From Cellulosilyticum ruminicola JCM 14822 (GTDB lineage Bacteria > Bacillota > Clostridia > Lachnospirales > Cellulosilyticaceae), in NCBI RefSeq assembly GCF_001311925.1, contig NZ_BBCG01000002.1, positions 62,001 through 126,000 on the forward strand: DNA of 64,000 nucleotides, in the 5' to 3' direction. Below, in pieces: positions 25,301 through 33,531 of this stretch. The position numbers and the translations under genes were made by a program. The notes beneath the pieces were generated by a model. It was not told the DNA's origin. It worked only from the letters and a program-made list of their open reading frames with translations, and made no database searches. Each line of letters opens with the position of its first letter. Positions within the stretch are counted from its first letter, which is position 1.

Positions 25301-26388
25301 TGAGTACTGTCAATAGCTGAGTCAATATAACTTTTTGTAGATTTAAGTTCATCACCCATTTCATCGGAATATCCATTAGCATGGTCAATAGCTTTATTCA
25401 TCAATCTCTGTAATTTATCAAGTTCATCTTGTAGGCTATTTAATTTCCCATCAGAAAATTGTAATGTAATATATGGTTCAGCCTGGCCAGTAATACCCCC
25501 TACATCTTTACGTCCAAAGATTTCACCATAATTATAACAATTACTAATATAACCTGATTGTCTACCAGCTATGCCACCTACATTGTAACCAATATGTTCA
25601 TATCCTATGGCACCATAGTTTTTACATTCTTGAAGAATACCTGTAGAAAAACCTGTTATTCCGCCTACATCTGTATTGGCCGCTATATTTTCTGAAGAAT
25701 TTAGTTTTAAGTCTGTAATATTCCCTAAGTCTTGCAAAGTGAGTTCAACTTCACTAGCTACATTATTCACCTTAGCTTTATTAGTACTTTTTAAGATAGT
25801 CCCTAGATTTTCACCAGCTATGCCACCTACATAATGGGTTCCCGCTACAATCCCTTCCATGGTACCACCAATAATTTTACCTTCTACCTCATTAATGCCT
25901 ACTAAACCACCTATATAGCTTTCTCCATCTACACGTCCTACGAAGGTACAATTTTTAATAAGTCCTTTATTTTGACCAGCAAGACCACCTATTGTTTTTT
26001 TGCTGCCATTCCCTATAACATTTCCTCTGATAATAAGATTCTTAACATTTCCTCCCTCCTCTATATAACGAAAGAAACCTTGATTACTCCCATTACCAGA
26101 TAAATTCATCCCACTAATCATATATCCATTGCCTTCAAATGTTCCACCAAATATAGGTATTCCTTTAAAGTCTATTTCTGAAATATCTATATCTTTTACT
26201 AACTTAACTACCTTTTCTTTGCTCCATGTATCTAAAGTACAGTTTTCTGCCAACTTGATTAAATCTTGTGCAGAGCTAATTTGAATACTAGTATCCACTT
26301 TTCCAAAAAGGGTACTGCTATTTCCCAATATTGAAAAAAACAAACATACACTGGTCAAATATGCAGTCCATTTATTTCGTCTTTTCAT
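22381..26388 (-). CDS. Giant surface protein: GLUG repeats around a long coiled coil
   Basis: The 1335-residue protein starts with a signal peptide (about 1-30). GLUG-type repeats of the form VGGIxG occur at about residues 130-305 (YIGGLVG, YVGGIAGENLG, VGGITG, VGGIAGRQSG) and again after 940 (VGGITGSM, VGGIVGRMDLG, IGGIAGASY, IGGIAGYGS). Between them lie about 570 residues of heptad-rich coiled coil with many Lys-Glu-Leu runs. A Thr/Glu-rich region and one C-terminal helix (VVCLIGGIALMIGAIIIFI) plus a basic tail anchor it in the membrane; no LPxTG motif is seen. It overlaps the upstream MMPL transporter gene by 17 bases, so the two surely act together. Function unknown; a tether, sensor or periplasm-like adaptor for the transporter is a guess. 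Confidence 0.8.
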   Translation of the reverse strand: MKRRNKWTAYLTSVCLFFSILGNSSTLFGKVDTSIQISSAQDLIKLAENCTLDTWSKEKVVKLVKDIDISEIDFKGIPIFGGTFEGNGYMISGMNLSGNGSNQGFFRYIEEGGNVKNLIIRGNVIGNGSKKTIGGLAGQNKGLIKNCTFVGRVDGESYIGGLVGINEVEGKIIGGTMEGIVAGTHYVGGIAGENLGTILKSTNKAKVNNVASEVELTLQDLGNITDLKLNSSENIAANTDVGGITGFSTGILQECKNYGAIGYEHIGYNVGGIAGRQSGYISNCYNYGEIFGRKDVGGITGQAEPYITLQFSDGKLNSLQDELDKLQRLMNKAIDHANGYSDEMGDELKSTKSYIDSAIDSTHSLTNQTEDLYNKTIDSVNDMSARVSDTLNQLTDVFDKGSGIGDDITKAIDELKEALDELELTSDQGKKTLDTLNETLERLKKNGQEYTNALETISQTITALNDSIGDKDEMESALKELSRRFEELTDSFRTISRDVTNLKEGMELLEKWMKENKGWNNLVKGLSDVSESLEEVSHATREVTNAIEKVLKAIDEDEMSKALENLHNASTKLTKAMKHLETALGAIDSSDILNSDFEKMMNEAKEATSQIQESMKEVNNGLEHIEKATSNEEVKQAFKELETGFNHMSKALEKLNAVTKQINEALKGLQEENESRKFKDIKNQISDVLKGMFQLLDETTKAMVNMQQAMQRINNQIQIKKLNEAGDKLETAVQELVAATKNTDYVITDFQNVLDETRKTVSQADKMTDKIQRAVDTLHKVSEKGLDMAKDIEDIVTNLVDKPSITLPNIDSKYRQTTDDLNYCLGNISDAIGNLNNTMQVNNDLLLDDLKSISDQFYVVMNLIIDVTLENAEANEEKDVQEKLNEFHEDISDQDTTNNTQGKVAKCSNLAEVQGDVNVGGITGSMAIEYDFDPEDDVIKKGQNSMKFQYLSRAVVRNCTNKGEITGKKNYVGGIVGRMDLGSVIDCNGYGRIKSTAGNYIGGIAGASYTHIKESFAMCVLSGGSNIGGIAGYGSKMTNNYAMVEIEDYEECVGAIAGSVENMKNQANNYFINRGVAGIDSISYQDKASPIAYEEFSKIPDLPEEFTSLALTFVVDDKVVKRVPFKFGESVDESKLPKVPEKQGYYGRWPEFNYKTLTFSTTLEAIYTSYTTVVESTTSEEGKALALVTGNFDGDAVLSVTDTQVVPPSEAGGKAKIWEIVLSDNLVSDNKGDEKEKVPTYELRLLVGEKQKAQIYKCEDDGTWKKVNAKKNGSYMIVEMQGERSIYCIVCKESIKQVVCLIGGIALMIGAIIIFIKKKKLYKKNRNKMAQQQSM

Positions 26389-28801
26389 TTTCAGTCCCCT
26401 CCTTCTTTTCTCCCTCTACTGCTGCGCTTAAAGTTCCTTGAATCGTTCCTTTGAAATCACCATCAATCATACCTGATACATAACCTTTTACATAGCCATC
26501 CATAGCAAAGTTCCCTTTTAGCCCTCTCCCATGATCGGGTAAATTGATAGTAAAGGCAGTTTTTTCAATAATAAAATCACCTAATACAAGAAGCTGTGGC
26601 AAAACACTCATAACTAATATAATTGAAATAATTGTTCCTCGTCCTAAACAAAGTCCAATAGAAGAGATTGCTTCTTCAGAAGATAAAAATCCTATAAATA
26701 CACCTGCTGCCGCTAAAATACATCCTGATGTAATAATAGTTGGAAAGCATTGATTAAGTGATTCAATAATTGCTTCTTTTCGAGGCATCATACGCTTTAA
26801 TTCTTGATACCTAGTTGTAATAACGATAGCGTAATCAATATTTGCCCCCATTTGGATAGAACTCACAATCAAATAACTTAAGAAAAACATATTCTTTCCC
26901 ACAATAACAGGCTCTGAGAAGTTCATCCATATACTCCCTTCTATAATCGCCATAAGCAAAATAGGAAGCCCCGCTGATTGGAAAGTAAATATCAGAATAA
27001 TCGTTATAAAAAGAGCTGATAAAATATTAATAATCATATTATCACGAGTAAAACTAGAGCTTAAATCGTAATCACTTGTAGAATCTCCTATAACAAATCC
27101 ACCTCTTTCATAATACTGATTAATAATCTCATGCAGTTTATCAATCTTACTAAAAGTCACTTCTCCTTCTTCATCTAAATTCGTATGTAATAAAATACGG
27201 CTATAATTCTTACCTTTTAACTGTAATTTGGCATCTGTAAGCTGTTCATTAATATCCTCAAGTTCCTCTGCCATATCTCCCTCTAAGGTTATATAGCCTT
27301 CTTGCTTTTCTTCATATAAGAACCCAAACATATCAATAAGTGGTACACTATAATGATCAATGCCTGCTACAATCTTGCCATAATTATCATCCTTAGCTGC
27401 ATACGCTGAATAAAGCACATTAGCTACCTCTATATCTAAGTCTGTAATCTCAGCAAACTGACGTGGCGTTAGACCTTCTGTCAAAATATAACCATCCATA
27501 GCTTCAGTATTGGCTAATGCCTGCACAGAATCTACGAAGTCTAATTGCTCCATTTCACGAATCATACGTTCCTCTACATCATAATTTCCTGCTGGCACCA
27601 TAACGACTAATAAATTATCATCCCCAAATGTATTTCTTATTTTTTCTTCAGATATCTGAGTATTATTTCGCTTAATAGTCGTTAATGTTGAGTAACCATA
27701 TACATAATGACATCGGTTAGAAATAAAGAAACTTCCTACTAAAAATATGATAAAAATAGGTGGTAAAATAAAATGTAATTTCATACTGAGTTTACCCCAA
27801 ATCGTAATATTGGGCACAAAATTTTTATGATGGGTTTTATCAATCCAAGGTGAAAATAACATAAGTAATCCAGGCATCAAAGTAAACACAGATAATAAAC
27901 TAAATAAAATCGCTTTAATAAGCACACTACCTAAGTCAAAACCTAATTTAAACTGCATGAACATTAAAGCGCCCATACCAGATATAGTTGTCAAACTAGA
28001 AGAGGATATTTCAGGTATAGCTTTACTTAAGGCCATAATAACTGCTTCTCTTGCCTCTAAATGCTCCCGTTCTTCTGTATAACGATGGCATAAAATAATG
28101 GCATAATCTATAGCTAATGCTAATTGAAGTACTACTGCAATGGAATCAGATACGAATGAAATTTCACCCAATAAAAAGTTAGTTCCCTTATTTAAAATAG
28201 CTGCTACACCAAAGGTAATAATCAAAACAGGTACTTCCATATAAGTCTGGCTTGTAAATAACAGCACGACTAAAATAATAATTGCTACAATCACCATAAC
28301 GGTATTCATTTCATTTTGAATAAGTTCTGCTTTTCCTGCACCTACTGCACTAGAAATATATGTATCATATGCTGCTAATTTTTCTTTTACCTTGTTCATA
28401 GCTTCTACACTAATTGTATCCGTTTCTTCCCCATTAAATGTTACATTAAACAGAGCACTAGCTTCTTTATAATGTGCACTTGTATCATCAAATTCTACAG
28501 ATTTTACACCATCTATAATTACCAATGAATCTGCAATTTGCTTTGCCTTCTCATAAGATACATTATCCACCATAATCTTAGCAGAGCCATAGGTGATAAA
28601 TTCATCATCCATAATCGTTAAGCCTTGTCTTGTCTGCGTTGCATCTGGCAAATAATCTGTAATATCATTGTCTACATGCACCCATGTAGAGGCAATGGCG
28701 CAAAAAATAATAGCAATAACAAATGCTAAAAATAATCCTTTTCGCTTATCTACAATCAAAGTTGCCATCTGCTCCATAAAACTCTTCTTTTCTTCTTTCA
28801 T
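26372..28801 (-). CDS. RND-superfamily MMPL transporter
   Basis: The 809-residue protein has the two-half RND design with twelve helices: one helix near residue 20, a large external loop, a block of five helices, a second loop, and the mirror block. Both halves hold the proton-relay Asp in a conserved context: LALAIDYAIILCHRYTEERE and GANIDYAIVITTRYQELKR. MMPL proteins export lipids or hydrophobic compounds, or act on lipid-linked cargo, using the proton gradient. The last 50 residues form a Gly/Asp repeat (KGNFAMDGYVKGYVSG MIDGDFKG type) that is unusual for the family. The start at 28801 follows GGAGGCGG; the ORF is open 14 codons further upstream. Partner of the giant GLUG protein. Confidence 0.9.
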   Translation of the reverse strand: MKEEKKSFMEQMATLIVDKRKGLFLAFVIAIIFCAIASTWVHVDNDITDYLPDATQTRQGLTIMDDEFITYGSAKIMVDNVSYEKAKQIADSLVIIDGVKSVEFDDTSAHYKEASALFNVTFNGEETDTISVEAMNKVKEKLAAYDTYISSAVGAGKAELIQNEMNTVMVIVAIIILVVLLFTSQTYMEVPVLIITFGVAAILNKGTNFLLGEISFVSDSIAVVLQLALAIDYAIILCHRYTEEREHLEAREAVIMALSKAIPEISSSSLTTISGMGALMFMQFKLGFDLGSVLIKAILFSLLSVFTLMPGLLMLFSPWIDKTHHKNFVPNITIWGKLSMKLHFILPPIFIIFLVGSFFISNRCHYVYGYSTLTTIKRNNTQISEEKIRNTFGDDNLLVVMVPAGNYDVEERMIREMEQLDFVDSVQALANTEAMDGYILTEGLTPRQFAEITDLDIEVANVLYSAYAAKDDNYGKIVAGIDHYSVPLIDMFGFLYEEKQEGYITLEGDMAEELEDINEQLTDAKLQLKGKNYSRILLHTNLDEEGEVTFSKIDKLHEIINQYYERGGFVIGDSTSDYDLSSSFTRDNMIINILSALFITIILIFTFQSAGLPILLMAIIEGSIWMNFSEPVIVGKNMFFLSYLIVSSIQMGANIDYAIVITTRYQELKRMMPRKEAIIESLNQCFPTIITSGCILAAAGVFIGFLSSEEAISSIGLCLGRGTIISIILVMSVLPQLLVLGDFIIEKTAFTINLPDHGRGLKGNFAMDGYVKGYVSGMIDGDFKGTIQGTLSAAVEGEKKEGTENEKTK

Positions 28802-29066
28802 ACTATGTCCGCCTCCCTTTATAGGCTTATGCAAAATAACCATATTTAAGCACTTACATTTGTAACTTACATCAAACTCATTATATTACTACCTACTAAC
28901 ATTTTAAATTTACAATCTAAGGAAACTGTAAATAAAACAACTATTATTCAAAATAATCTAATTCATAATTTATATCACTTAACTAACTTGTAAATTTTTT
29001 ACTTATATTATAGACTTATCTATATCAATATCACATTAATATTCATCTATTAATAACGCATACTGT

Positions 29067-29116
29067 AAAAAGGCGATGTTGTGAAATTATAAATTATTTC
29101 GTAACATCGCCTTTTA
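29067..29116 (-). terminator. Terminator of the fasciclin-like gene side / upstream of MMPL
   Basis: AAAAGGCGATGTTGTGAAAT and ATTTCGTAACATCGCCTTTT form a long near-perfect stem with a five-base loop. It lies past the stop of the minus-strand fasciclin gene (29154) and ends its transcript before the MMPL operon. The remaining 28850-29060 shows only AT-rich promoter-like DNA. Confidence 0.85.
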
Positions 29117-29153
29117 TTTTTATTTTTATTTTTATTGTTTATTTTTATCTTAG

Positions 29154-29672
29154 TTATGGCATAATGACCGTATCTATCACATAAATAATACCATTTTTTG
29201 CATCCATATCTGCTCTTAACACTTTTGCACCTTGAATATAAATATCTTTTCCCTTTACTTCTACTTTAACAGGCTTACCATTCAACATAGTGATTTCTTG
29301 ATTATTTAATTTAGCAGCTTCTTCTGATGGTAATTTTCCCTTTGTGATATGATAAGTAAGTACATCCTTAAGCTGATCTTTATTTTCTGGTTTTAAAAGA
29401 TTATCAAGAGCACCTTTTGGTAATTGTTCAAAAGCACGATTGTTTGGTACAAATATAGTATAAAGCCCTTCATCCTTTAATGTATCTGTAAGCCCTGCTG
29501 CATCTAGAGCTTTCATAATTGTTGAAAACTGTTTATCATCCTTCTTTAATACATCTACTATATTTTTATTTTGTCCATTTTGCATATTAGACTGTGCATG
29601 CACCCCTATGCAGAATAAGAATATAAATGCAAACACTGTGCAGAATAATATACCTTTACTTGTTCTTTTCAT
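29154..29672 (-). CDS. Secreted fasciclin (FAS1) domain protein
   Basis: The 172-residue product has a signal peptide (about 1-26, ending in VHAQ) and a single FAS1 domain of about 135 residues: STIMKALDAAGLTDTLKDEG, TIFVPNNRAFEQLPKG, LTYHITKGKLPS, and the H2 block ITMLNGKPVKVEVKGKDIY followed by NGIIYVIDTVIMP. FAS1 domains mediate surface adhesion or bind small ligands; the role here is unknown. No lipobox or anchor is seen, so it is probably released or held by the wall. Start at 29672 has AAGGAG at the right distance; the GTG three codons earlier is too close. Confidence 0.88.
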   Translation of the reverse strand: MKRTSKGILFCTVFAFIFLFCIGVHAQSNMQNGQNKNIVDVLKKDDKQFSTIMKALDAAGLTDTLKDEGLYTIFVPNNRAFEQLPKGALDNLLKPENKDQLKDVLTYHITKGKLPSEEAAKLNNQEITMLNGKPVKVEVKGKDIYIQGAKVLRADMDAKNGIIYVIDTVIMP

Positions 29673-29865
29673 TTCTTCCACTCCTTAAATTGTTTAAAAT
29701 TAACCTCAATTAATTTATCCAATTTAAGCGGAATTATTCTATCTGAGATAATTTCATAATTTTTATCCCTTGATTTTACAATGTTTATATTGCATATAAA
29801 AAACAGCCTACCATTCATACCAGTGCATGATTCTTCTTAATATACCTCTCGTATATTCAATCATC

Positions 29866-30213
29866 CTACTTATCCTCTCTACTTAAGATTTCCTTTGTTA
29901 TTTCTTCTATCCTTTTTGCAATTTCTAAAGCTTCTTCATCTGTTATATCTTTATCACTAGATATAGCTGTAACTGTTTTTCTAATCTCTGGATGTAACCT
30001 TGCAAATAAATCTGTTTCACTACTTTCTACCTTGTTATATAGTTTAAATAGTTCCTGAACATCCTTATGATAAAGCTCTGCTAAACCTATTAGTACTGCT
30101 TCTGATGGATTATTCTCTCCTCGCTCTATTTTCGCAATATATCCACCTGATACTCCAACCACTCTACCAACTTTATGAATTGACAAACCTGTTGCTTTAC
30201 GCAATTCTCTCAA
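29866..30213 (-). CDS. XRE-family transcriptional regulator
   Basis: The 115-residue protein has an N-terminal Cro/C1 helix-turn-helix (KATGLSIHKVGRVVGVSGGY, IAKIERGENNPSEAVLIGLA) and an acidic C-terminal helix. It is divergent from the integrase gene with only 36 bases between them, the arrangement of a mobile-element repressor with its integrase. The start appears to be TTG, 11 bases after AGGAT; the frame is open further upstream, but a longer product would run into the integrase gene. Confidence 0.82.
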   Translation of the reverse strand: MRELRKATGLSIHKVGRVVGVSGGYIAKIERGENNPSEAVLIGLAELYHKDVQELFKLYNKVESSETDLFARLHPEIRKTVTAISSDKDITDEEALEIAKRIEEITKEILSREDK

Positions 30214-30249
30214 AACAGATCCTGCATCCTTCCATGCCTCACTTTCATT

Positions 30250-31440
30250 ATGGCATCAATTATAAAACGAACAAAAATTGATAAAGAAACTGGTAAAGAA
30301 ATTGTTTTACATTGGCGTGCTCAAGATACTATCAATGGAAAACGTGTTGAATTTACTGGGAAGACTAAAAAAATCGTAGAAACCAAATTAGAAAACTATA
30401 AACTTCAATTCCATACTTATGGAAATATCTTATCTGATGAAAGTTATACAGTTGCAGAATGGACATACAAACATCTATTTACAATAAAAATTCATGAAAT
30501 ATCCGTTGGAACTTTTAATCTCTATGTTATGGTTTATAACAAATATATTAAGCCATCTGTTCTAGGGAATACTCCTCTTATAAACGTTACCCAAATGCAA
30601 GTGCAAGAATTTTTAAATGCACAATCTCATCTTGCACACTCCACAATCAAAAAATCTTATCTTGTACTCTCTGCTGCTTTTGAATCCGCAATTAGAAATA
30701 ATTTAATACGTATTAATCCTGCAAAAGGTGTAGTCGTTCCTAACAAAAAGAAGCCTAAACGACAAGTAGAAATCTTAACAAAAGAACAACAGCGTGCTTA
30801 TATTCTTGCTACAGAAAAAGAACCTTATCGCCTTTTATTTTTAACTGCCCTTTTTACTGGGCTCCGTCAAGGCGAACTACTTGCACTTCGTTGGCAAAAT
30901 GTTAACCTTAAAACTGGTATTCTAAAAGTCTGCAAAACCATTCGTACCTATAATGAATATGATATCAATGGTAATTATGAAAAGAAACTTATTACCAAAG
31001 AACCAAAGACTCGTTCAGGTATACGTGAAGTTCCTTTACCTTCTTTTCTGATTGATGAACTTAGTCACATTAAGCCTAAAGGTACTGTAAAAGATATTTC
31101 TTCACGTTATGTATTTGAAACACCCATTGGAAAGTCTATTCCTTCACGTACTATAATCGATATTCACAAAAGACTTTGTAATCATGCAAAAATCAATCCT
31201 ATTACAACTTATATTAATGGTTTAGAACATACGACCTACCGTGGCATCAATTTCCATGCTTTAAGACATACTTTTACTACTCGCATGATTGAAAGCGGCG
31301 AATCTATTAAAACAATTCAAGTACTTCTCAGTCATGCTGATATTCAAACTACTATGAATATCTATGCTCATGTCTTACAGGATACCAAAATAGCATCTGC
31401 CGATCGCCAAAACGCTTTATATTCAGAGCTTACAAGCTAA
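30250..31440 (+). CDS. Tyrosine recombinase, phage/ICE integrase type
   Basis: The 396-residue protein has an arm-binding N-terminus (HWRAQDTINGKRVEFTGKTK), a SAM-like core-binding domain (about 60-160) and the catalytic domain with Arg in TGLRQGELLALRW, the HALRHTFTTRM box, LLSHADIQTTMNIYAHV with His and the nucleophile Tyr. It cuts and joins DNA at att sites. The gene points toward tRNA-Leu(CAG) 200 bases downstream, whose 3' end faces it, the usual place for such elements. No other element genes apart from the XRE regulator are visible. There is no obvious ribosome binding site before the ATG. Confidence 0.92.
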   Translation: MASIIKRTKIDKETGKEIVLHWRAQDTINGKRVEFTGKTKKIVETKLENYKLQFHTYGNILSDESYTVAEWTYKHLFTIKIHEISVGTFNLYVMVYNKYIKPSVLGNTPLINVTQMQVQEFLNAQSHLAHSTIKKSYLVLSAAFESAIRNNLIRINPAKGVVVPNKKKPKRQVEILTKEQQRAYILATEKEPYRLLFLTALFTGLRQGELLALRWQNVNLKTGILKVCKTIRTYNEYDINGNYEKKLITKEPKTRSGIREVPLPSFLIDELSHIKPKGTVKDISSRYVFETPIGKSIPSRTIIDIHKRLCNHAKINPITTYINGLEHTTYRGINFHALRHTFTTRMIESGESIKTIQVLLSHADIQTTMNIYAHVLQDTKIASADRQNALYSELTS

Positions 31441-31561
31441 TTATTTTCCCTCATTTTTCCCTCACTTTATTTTTAAATAGAATTAAATCAATCTAAATAC
31501 AACTAAAGATATTTAAATATTTTTTGGACTATACTTACTTAAATTTAATAACTAACACATC

Positions 31562-31608
31562 AAAAAAAGCCCTCCAAGCCTTGAGATTATGGGCTTTGAG
31601 GGCTTCCT
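31562..31608 (+). terminator. Terminator of the integrase gene
   Basis: AAGCCCTCCAAGCC pairs with GGCTTTGAGGGCTT around an 11-base loop, preceded by an A-run. It lies 120 bases after the integrase stop and just before the tRNA 3' end. Confidence 0.75.
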
Positions 31609-31639
31609 ATGTAGAAATTTAAAATACCACAAATTAACG

Positions 31640-31721
31640 TGCAGAGAAGGGGACTTGAACCCCCACGAGATAATCTCACTAGAACCTGAATCTAGCGTGT
31701 CTGCCATTCCACCACCTCTGC
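31640..31721 (-). tRNA. tRNA-Leu (anticodon CAG)
   Basis: Read on the minus strand the 82-base gene begins GCAGAGGTGGTGGAATGG and ends CTTCTCTGCA. The acceptor stem GCAGAGG/TTCTCTGC, the class II variable arm (GAGATTATCTC), the T arm GGGGTTCAAGTCCCC and the anticodon arm CTAGA-TTCAGGT-TCTAG are all clear; the loop gives anticodon CAG, reading CUG leucine codons. CCA is not encoded. Its 3' end faces the integrase and may be the attachment site of that element. Confidence 0.95.
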
Positions 31722-31863
31722 ATGTTGTTTACTGCTTACTCTTATTTTATTAGAAAATATCATCATTTTCAACTAAAAAATATCTTTTTATAACTTATTT
31801 TAATGTAGTATTAACAATTTGTTAAATATTAACCATTTTATAGTTCTTATTTTATGCATGCTT

Positions 31864-31905
31864 AAGGTGTTACTTATATGATTTAGTTCAATAAGTAACA
31901 CCTTT
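31864..31905. repeat. Hairpin after the 112-residue gene
   Basis: AAGGTGTTACTTAT and ATAAGTAACACCTT are perfect 14-base arms around a 12-base loop. Only a short T-run follows, on the plus strand. It probably ends the minus-strand gene at 31911. Confidence 0.6.
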
Positions 31906-31910
31906 CTAAA

Positions 31911-32249
31911 TTACCTTAAATTTAATTTTCCGTATTTTTTCCTATTCTGAAGGTATACTTTAAAATTATTTAACGCAGGTATGCGTAATCTTGAGCCATA
32001 GATTGTAGGAATGATGATTTTGTTTCCTGATATAAATGCCACAAGTATAATGTGATTTTCAATCTCATAAAAATTCTCTGTGAGATGCTTAGGTGGCGTA
32101 TGTAAGATTCGCCCTCTAAGTGTAAGCTTGGCTTCTCCTATATTATCTGGTAACGACCCATCTACACGCACTGCCCATTGCTCTACTGCATGATTTGTTA
32201 CTACAAGAGGCATTTTATAGAAATCAATTGCAGGCACCTTTTTAATCAT
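31911..32249 (-). CDS. Hypothetical protein of 112 residues
   Basis: The product begins MIKKVPAIDFYKMPLVVTNH and contains AVEQWAVRVDG, a mixed strand/helix middle (GRILHTPPKHLTENFYEIEN), a hydrophobic strand HIILVAFISGNKIIIPTIYG and a basic tail (YLQNRKKYGKLNLR). It is soluble and basic, with no signal peptide. The His-x4-Trp start and the strand pattern could suggest a phage- or toxin-like small enzyme domain, but I cannot name a family. It lies next to the tRNA-Leu/integrase region and a GH18 relic. Confidence 0.6.
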   Translation of the reverse strand: MIKKVPAIDFYKMPLVVTNHAVEQWAVRVDGSLPDNIGEAKLTLRGRILHTPPKHLTENFYEIENHIILVAFISGNKIIIPTIYGSRLRIPALNNFKVYLQNRKKYGKLNLR

Positions 32250-32356
32250 CTTTTCACCTACTTTATTAATTTCTAATGCATTAAACCATTAATGCATTTT
32301 CCACTAATTTGTAGTCTCCTATTAATAAATATCCATATATTATGTCATTTATTCCT

Positions 32357-33174
32357 AATTTGCCATATTTCCTAAACGCCAATAAGAAATATCACTTATC
32401 CCTAAAAGTTTCGCTAGGTCTACTTTAGCCGTAACGCTTCTTTCATCTTCATACCAGATTACATTTGAGATATAGTTAGCTACATAAGTCGCATAAGTGT
32501 CCTGACTCATTTCATCAAATAAGCTTTTGGTACCAGATTGATTTAAGCGATTTTGAATCTGTGTATAACTTGGTATATAGGCTGTGCTATTAATTACCTT
32601 ATTATTTTTAATCTGTCACTGCGTACTAGCATAACTAATTTATAATGCAATCTTATCTTTACTTATAACACTCACAGCTTCTGTTAAGGTTGCATATACC
32701 TCATTAATTGGTGTATTCTTAATTCCCATTTGTTGATCTGTTTGTGTTAATTTCTTAGCACCATAATCACAGGTCATTAGAATAACATGATCTGCTACGC
32801 TGCCTATACCTTTATAATCATATCCTTTAAAATATGTAATTGGCTGCACCGCTACATTTAATTTTTTCCCTTTAACTTTAAGAGCTGATTTAAGCTCTTT
32901 TAAAAAAGTGACATAAGGCTGTTTAAGACTGGTATCTGTAAATTGTTCAAAATCAATAGTTACCCCATCCAAAACTAATGGCATCATATTCCTTAATTTT
33001 ATCCATTTGGCTACTTGAATTAATAGCATAACAAACATGCTGCCATTTTAAAGGTATTTCTAATTTAGCTATGCGGTTTAAAATAACCTTAGCACTTTTA
33101 TCACTTAACTTTCCTGTTGGTTTAAAACTATTTTCACTTGTCCCACTCATTAAATTTAAAGTTTTTATTAGCAA
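32357..33174 (-). pseudogene. GH18-family glycosyl hydrolase, decayed
   Basis: Three pieces in different states make up a GH18 (chitinase/YaaH spore-lytic type) catalytic domain: WQHVCYAINSSSQMDKIKEY then DAISFGWG (32953-33174), LVLDGVTIDFEQF with the DxxxDxE catalytic motif and the QPITYFKGYDYKGIGSVAD / HVILMTCDYG blocks (about 32640-32975), and NVIWYEDERSVTAKVDLAKL with LGISDISYWRLGKYG after two nonsense codons (TAA at 32640, then TGA shortly after). A frameshift/deletion separates the first two. It is a genuine pseudogene, not a simple sequencing slip. Confidence 0.65.
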
Positions 33175-33208
33175 ATTTTATAGCTTTTATCAAGCTTTTT
33201 TACATAAA

Positions 33209-33285
33209 AAATACCCAAGTACCGATTTAAATACTTGGGTATTTAAGAAGTATTCTAAGGTCAATGTCTTAACTAAATGACATTG
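33209..33285 (+). mobile_element. IS4-family right-end remnant
   Basis: A hairpin AAATACCCAAGT/ACTTGGGTATTT (33209-33244) is followed by an AAGAAGTATTCTAAGG spacer and the right terminal repeat TTAACTAAATGACATTG at 33269-33285. The same order, hairpin, spacer, terminal repeat, is present at 53580-53659. Only the last 80 bases of the element survive. Confidence 0.5.
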
Positions 33286-33351
33286 GAGTATTAATCTCCT
33301 CTTTTAATCACGCTGTTCCAATTAGCTATATGCTTCACTAATGTTTATATA

Positions 33352-33531
33352 TTATGATAAAATTTGTTTAATTTTATCATTAATAGGAAATACCCCATAG
33401 CATAATATCATTCCAGGCTGCTTAATTAGCTCAACTAATTTCACACTACCACCCATAATCTCTTGTAATTCTTTTTCTGTTTCTGTTGTAAAACCTTTTA
33501 CATTTTCTAATGATTGCATTTCTTTCTTCAT
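33352..33531 (-). CDS. Double-glycine-leader peptide precursor (bacteriocin- or signal-like)
   Basis: ATG at 33531 has a GGGGGAG site and opens a 59-residue frame to TAA 33352-33354. The first 28 residues look like a double-glycine leader: MKKEMQSLENVKGF, then ETEKELQEIMGG with Leu, Leu, Ile at the expected -12/-7/-4-type spacing. The predicted mature peptide is 31 residues (SVKLVELIKQPGMILCYGVF then PINDKIKQILS), hydrophobic and with one Cys. Such leaders are cut by C39-peptidase ABC exporters. No exporter, maturase or immunity gene is seen nearby, so it is an orphan. It is immediately downstream of the siderophore operon on the same strand. Class (bacteriocin, RiPP, quorum peptide) is undecided. 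Confidence 0.6.
   Translation of the reverse strand: MKKEMQSLENVKGFTTETEKELQEIMGGSVKLVELIKQPGMILCYGVFPINDKIKQILS

Noticed and set aside
22381-26388. LPxTG sortase anchoring of the giant GLUG protein
   Set aside because: The C-terminus has a helix and basic tail but no LPxTG or similar motif before it.
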